Shown here in pieces: positions 62,717 to 64,000 of a stretch of 64,000 bases of DNA. The translations under genes and the position numbers were made by a program. Origin of the DNA: Hydrogenophaga pseudoflava. GTDB lineage: Bacteria; Pseudomonadota; Gammaproteobacteria; Burkholderiales; Burkholderiaceae_C. Positions within the stretch are counted from its first letter, which is position 1. The number at the start of each line of letters is the position of its first letter. The notes under the pieces were generated by a model. The model did not search any database, was not told the origin of the DNA, and was given only the letters and a program-made list of their open reading frames with translations. Location: NCBI RefSeq assembly GCF_031020795.1, contig NZ_JAVHJP010000003.1:427408-491407 (forward strand), read 5' to 3'.

Positions 62717-64000
62717 ATGAGCTACCTGTGGGACCTCTCCGCCATCCGCCCGCAGACCGAGGTGGTCATGCCCGGCGACACCCTGCCCGCGATCTTCTGG
62801 AACGCGGTGCAGCAGCGCGGCCCCGACACCTGGCTGCGGCAGAAGGACTTCGGCATCTGGCGCAGCTGGACCTGGACGCAGGTCGGCCAGGCGGTGCGCG
62901 AGATCGGCCACGGCCTGCTGGCCATCGGCTTCGGTGCGCGCGAGACCGCGTCCATCCTCTCCAACACCAACGTCGAGTGGGTGCTGTGCGACCTGGCCGT
63001 GCTCAGCGCCAACGGCGTGTCCAACGGCATCTACCCGACCGATGCGGCCGAGCAGGTGCACTACCTCAGCGAGGACTCGGGCACCACCGTGCTGTTCGTG
63101 GAAGACGACGAACAGCTGGACAAGGCGCTGGAGGTTAGGCACCTGCTACCGCTCCTCAGGAAGATCGTGGTGTTCGACATGGACGGTCTGCGCGACTTCC
63201 ACGACCCCATGGTGATCGGCCTGGAGGCCCTGCGCGAACTCGGCCGCCAGCACCTGGCGCAGCACCCGCAGGCGCTGGAACAGCGCGTGGCCGCCGTGAA
63301 GCCGCAGGACCTGGCCATCCTGGTCTACACCTCGGGCACCACCGGCAAACCCAAGGGCGCGATGCACGCGCACCAGGGGCTGGTCTACACCGTGCGCGGC
63401 TACAACACGCTGATCGCGCGCGACCAGCACGACGAGTGCATGTGTTTTCTGCCGCTGTGCCACATTGCCGAGCGCATGGGCGGCGAGTACTTTTCGATGT
63501 ACACGGGCGCCAGACTCAACTTCGTCGAGAACCCCGAGACCGTGCCCGAGAACGTGCGCGAGATCGCGCCCACCGTGTTCACCGCGGTGCCGCGCGTGTG
63601 GGAGAAGTTCTATTCGGGCGTGATGATCGCGCTCAAGGAAGCCAGCCGGCTGCAGCAGGCCGCCTACGCCTGGGCCATCGGCGTGGGCGAGCGCGTGGCC
63701 GACCATGTGCTCAAGGGCGAGGCCGTGCCCGGTGGCCTGCAGTGGCAGTTCCGCGCCGCGCGCCTGCTGGTGCTGGACAACGTGCGCAAGCTCATCGGCA
63801 TCCACCGCGCGCGCTTCCTGGTCACCGGCGCGGCCCCCATCTCGCCCGAGCTGGTGCGCTGGTACCTGGCGCTGGGCGTGCCCATGCTGGAGGTCTGGGG
63901 CATGACCGAGACCTGCGGCGCGTCCACCGGCATCCCGGCCGAGCGCATCAAGCCCGGCAGCATCGGCCCGGCCGCGCAGTACAACGAGGTCAGGCTGGAC
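62717..64000 (+). CDS. Long-chain-type acyl-CoA ligase, 3' end outside the window
   Basis: The frame from ATG 62717 stays open for 428 codons to the window edge, so the C terminus is missing. It is an AMP-forming synthetase: AMP-binding motif YTSGTTGKPKGAM near residue 210, FLPLCHIAERMGGEYFS, TAVPRVWEKFYSG and the A5-like VWGMTETCGAS near residue 395. It would activate a fatty or terpenoid acid to its CoA thioester. It follows livF and probably activates the substrate imported by livHMGF. Confidence 0.92.
   Translation, partial: MSYLWDLSAIRPQTEVVMPGDTLPAIFWNAVQQRGPDTWLRQKDFGIWRSWTWTQVGQAVREIGHGLLAIGFGARETASILSNTNVEWVLCDLAVLSANGVSNGIYPTDAAEQVHYLSEDSGTTVLFVEDDEQLDKALEVRHLLPLLRKIVVFDMDGLRDFHDPMVIGLEALRELGRQHLAQHPQALEQRVAAVKPQDLAILVYTSGTTGKPKGAMHAHQGLVYTVRGYNTLIARDQHDECMCFLPLCHIAERMGGEYFSMYTGARLNFVENPETVPENVREIAPTVFTAVPRVWEKFYSGVMIALKEASRLQQAAYAWAIGVGERVADHVLKGEAVPGGLQWQFRAARLLVLDNVRKLIGIHRARFLVTGAAPISPELVRWYLALGVPMLEVWGMTETCGASTGIPAERIKPGSIGPAAQYNEVRLD

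Noticed and set aside
1..64000. tRNA genes, CRISPR arrays, insertion sequences or prophage genes
   Set aside because: I looked for tRNA-like T-loops, regularly spaced repeats, transposase-like proteins and phage structural proteins and saw none. XerC is the housekeeping recombinase, not a mobile-element integrase.

Overview
The window is about 64 kb of high-GC chromosome from a Burkholderiales bacterium, most like the Comamonadaceae (Hydrogenophaga/Acidovorax-type). The grounds are the gene content and order (an uninterrupted mraZ-to-lpxC division and wall cluster, dapF-DUF484-xerC, hslVU next to a STAS protein and dksA), a betaproteobacterial-type HslV propeptide, a class A RNase P RNA, and meso-diaminopimelate-type MurE. 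No species can be named from the sequence alone. I saw no tRNA, insertion sequence, prophage or CRISPR array, so this looks like stable core chromosome with some accessory catabolic operons.

Layout. 1-3731 (+): tail of a TonB-family protein, mtgA, a plsC-like acyltransferase, a cdsA-like cytidylyltransferase and ruvC. 3851-22522 (-): transcribed leftwards, mraZ-rsmH-ftsL-ftsI-murE-murF-mraY-murD-ftsW-murG-murC-ddl-ftsQ-ftsA-ftsZ-lpxC plus a small membrane protein. Most joints are 4-nt stop/start overlaps. MurD carries an unusual Pro/Ala/Glu-rich insertion. The promoter in front of mraZ holds four AGTG repeats exactly 10 bp apart, a likely MraZ operator. 22846-33614 (-): hslVU, a tandem-STAS protein, a DksA lacking three of the four zinc cysteines, a His-rich COG0523 GTPase, an rlmI-type methyltransferase, an exported DsrE protein, xerC, a DUF484 protein and dapF.

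33615-39381 (+): a spermidine/putrescine-type ABC importer with its own GntR/FCD regulator and an Asp/Glu/hydantoin racemase-family enzyme. The operon is preceded by a 14-bp perfect inverted repeat built from two near-palindromic operators 21 bp apart. 39436-46425: a Nudix/metallo-beta-lactamase fusion, a metallophosphoesterase, rnpB (-), a MATE exporter (-) with two TTTACCCGGRTAAA operators, a COG2509 flavoprotein and a glycine-zipper envelope protein. 46492-50641 (-): htpX with a good sigma-32-type promoter, a glutamine-synthetase-like ligase coupled to a DUF3025 protein, and pyrC. 50669-55553: a LysR regulator divergent from a CoA-transferase, an Atm1-type ABC exporter and an acyl-CoA thioesterase. 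55569-64000: a catabolic block in which amidotransferase, enoyl-CoA hydratase and split AtuA genes (-) diverge from livHMGF plus an acyl-CoA ligase (+), with a perfect CAAGCATATGCTTG palindrome between them.

Three copies of an intergenic repeat with predicted hairpins (after ruvC, after the STAS gene and after dsrE) each begin just past a stop codon in that gene's sense direction. The findings I think most deserve checking are this repeat, the MraZ operator array, the paired GntR operators, the MurD insertion, the cysteine-poor DksA beside a zinc-type GTPase, and the divergent AtuA/Liv regulon.
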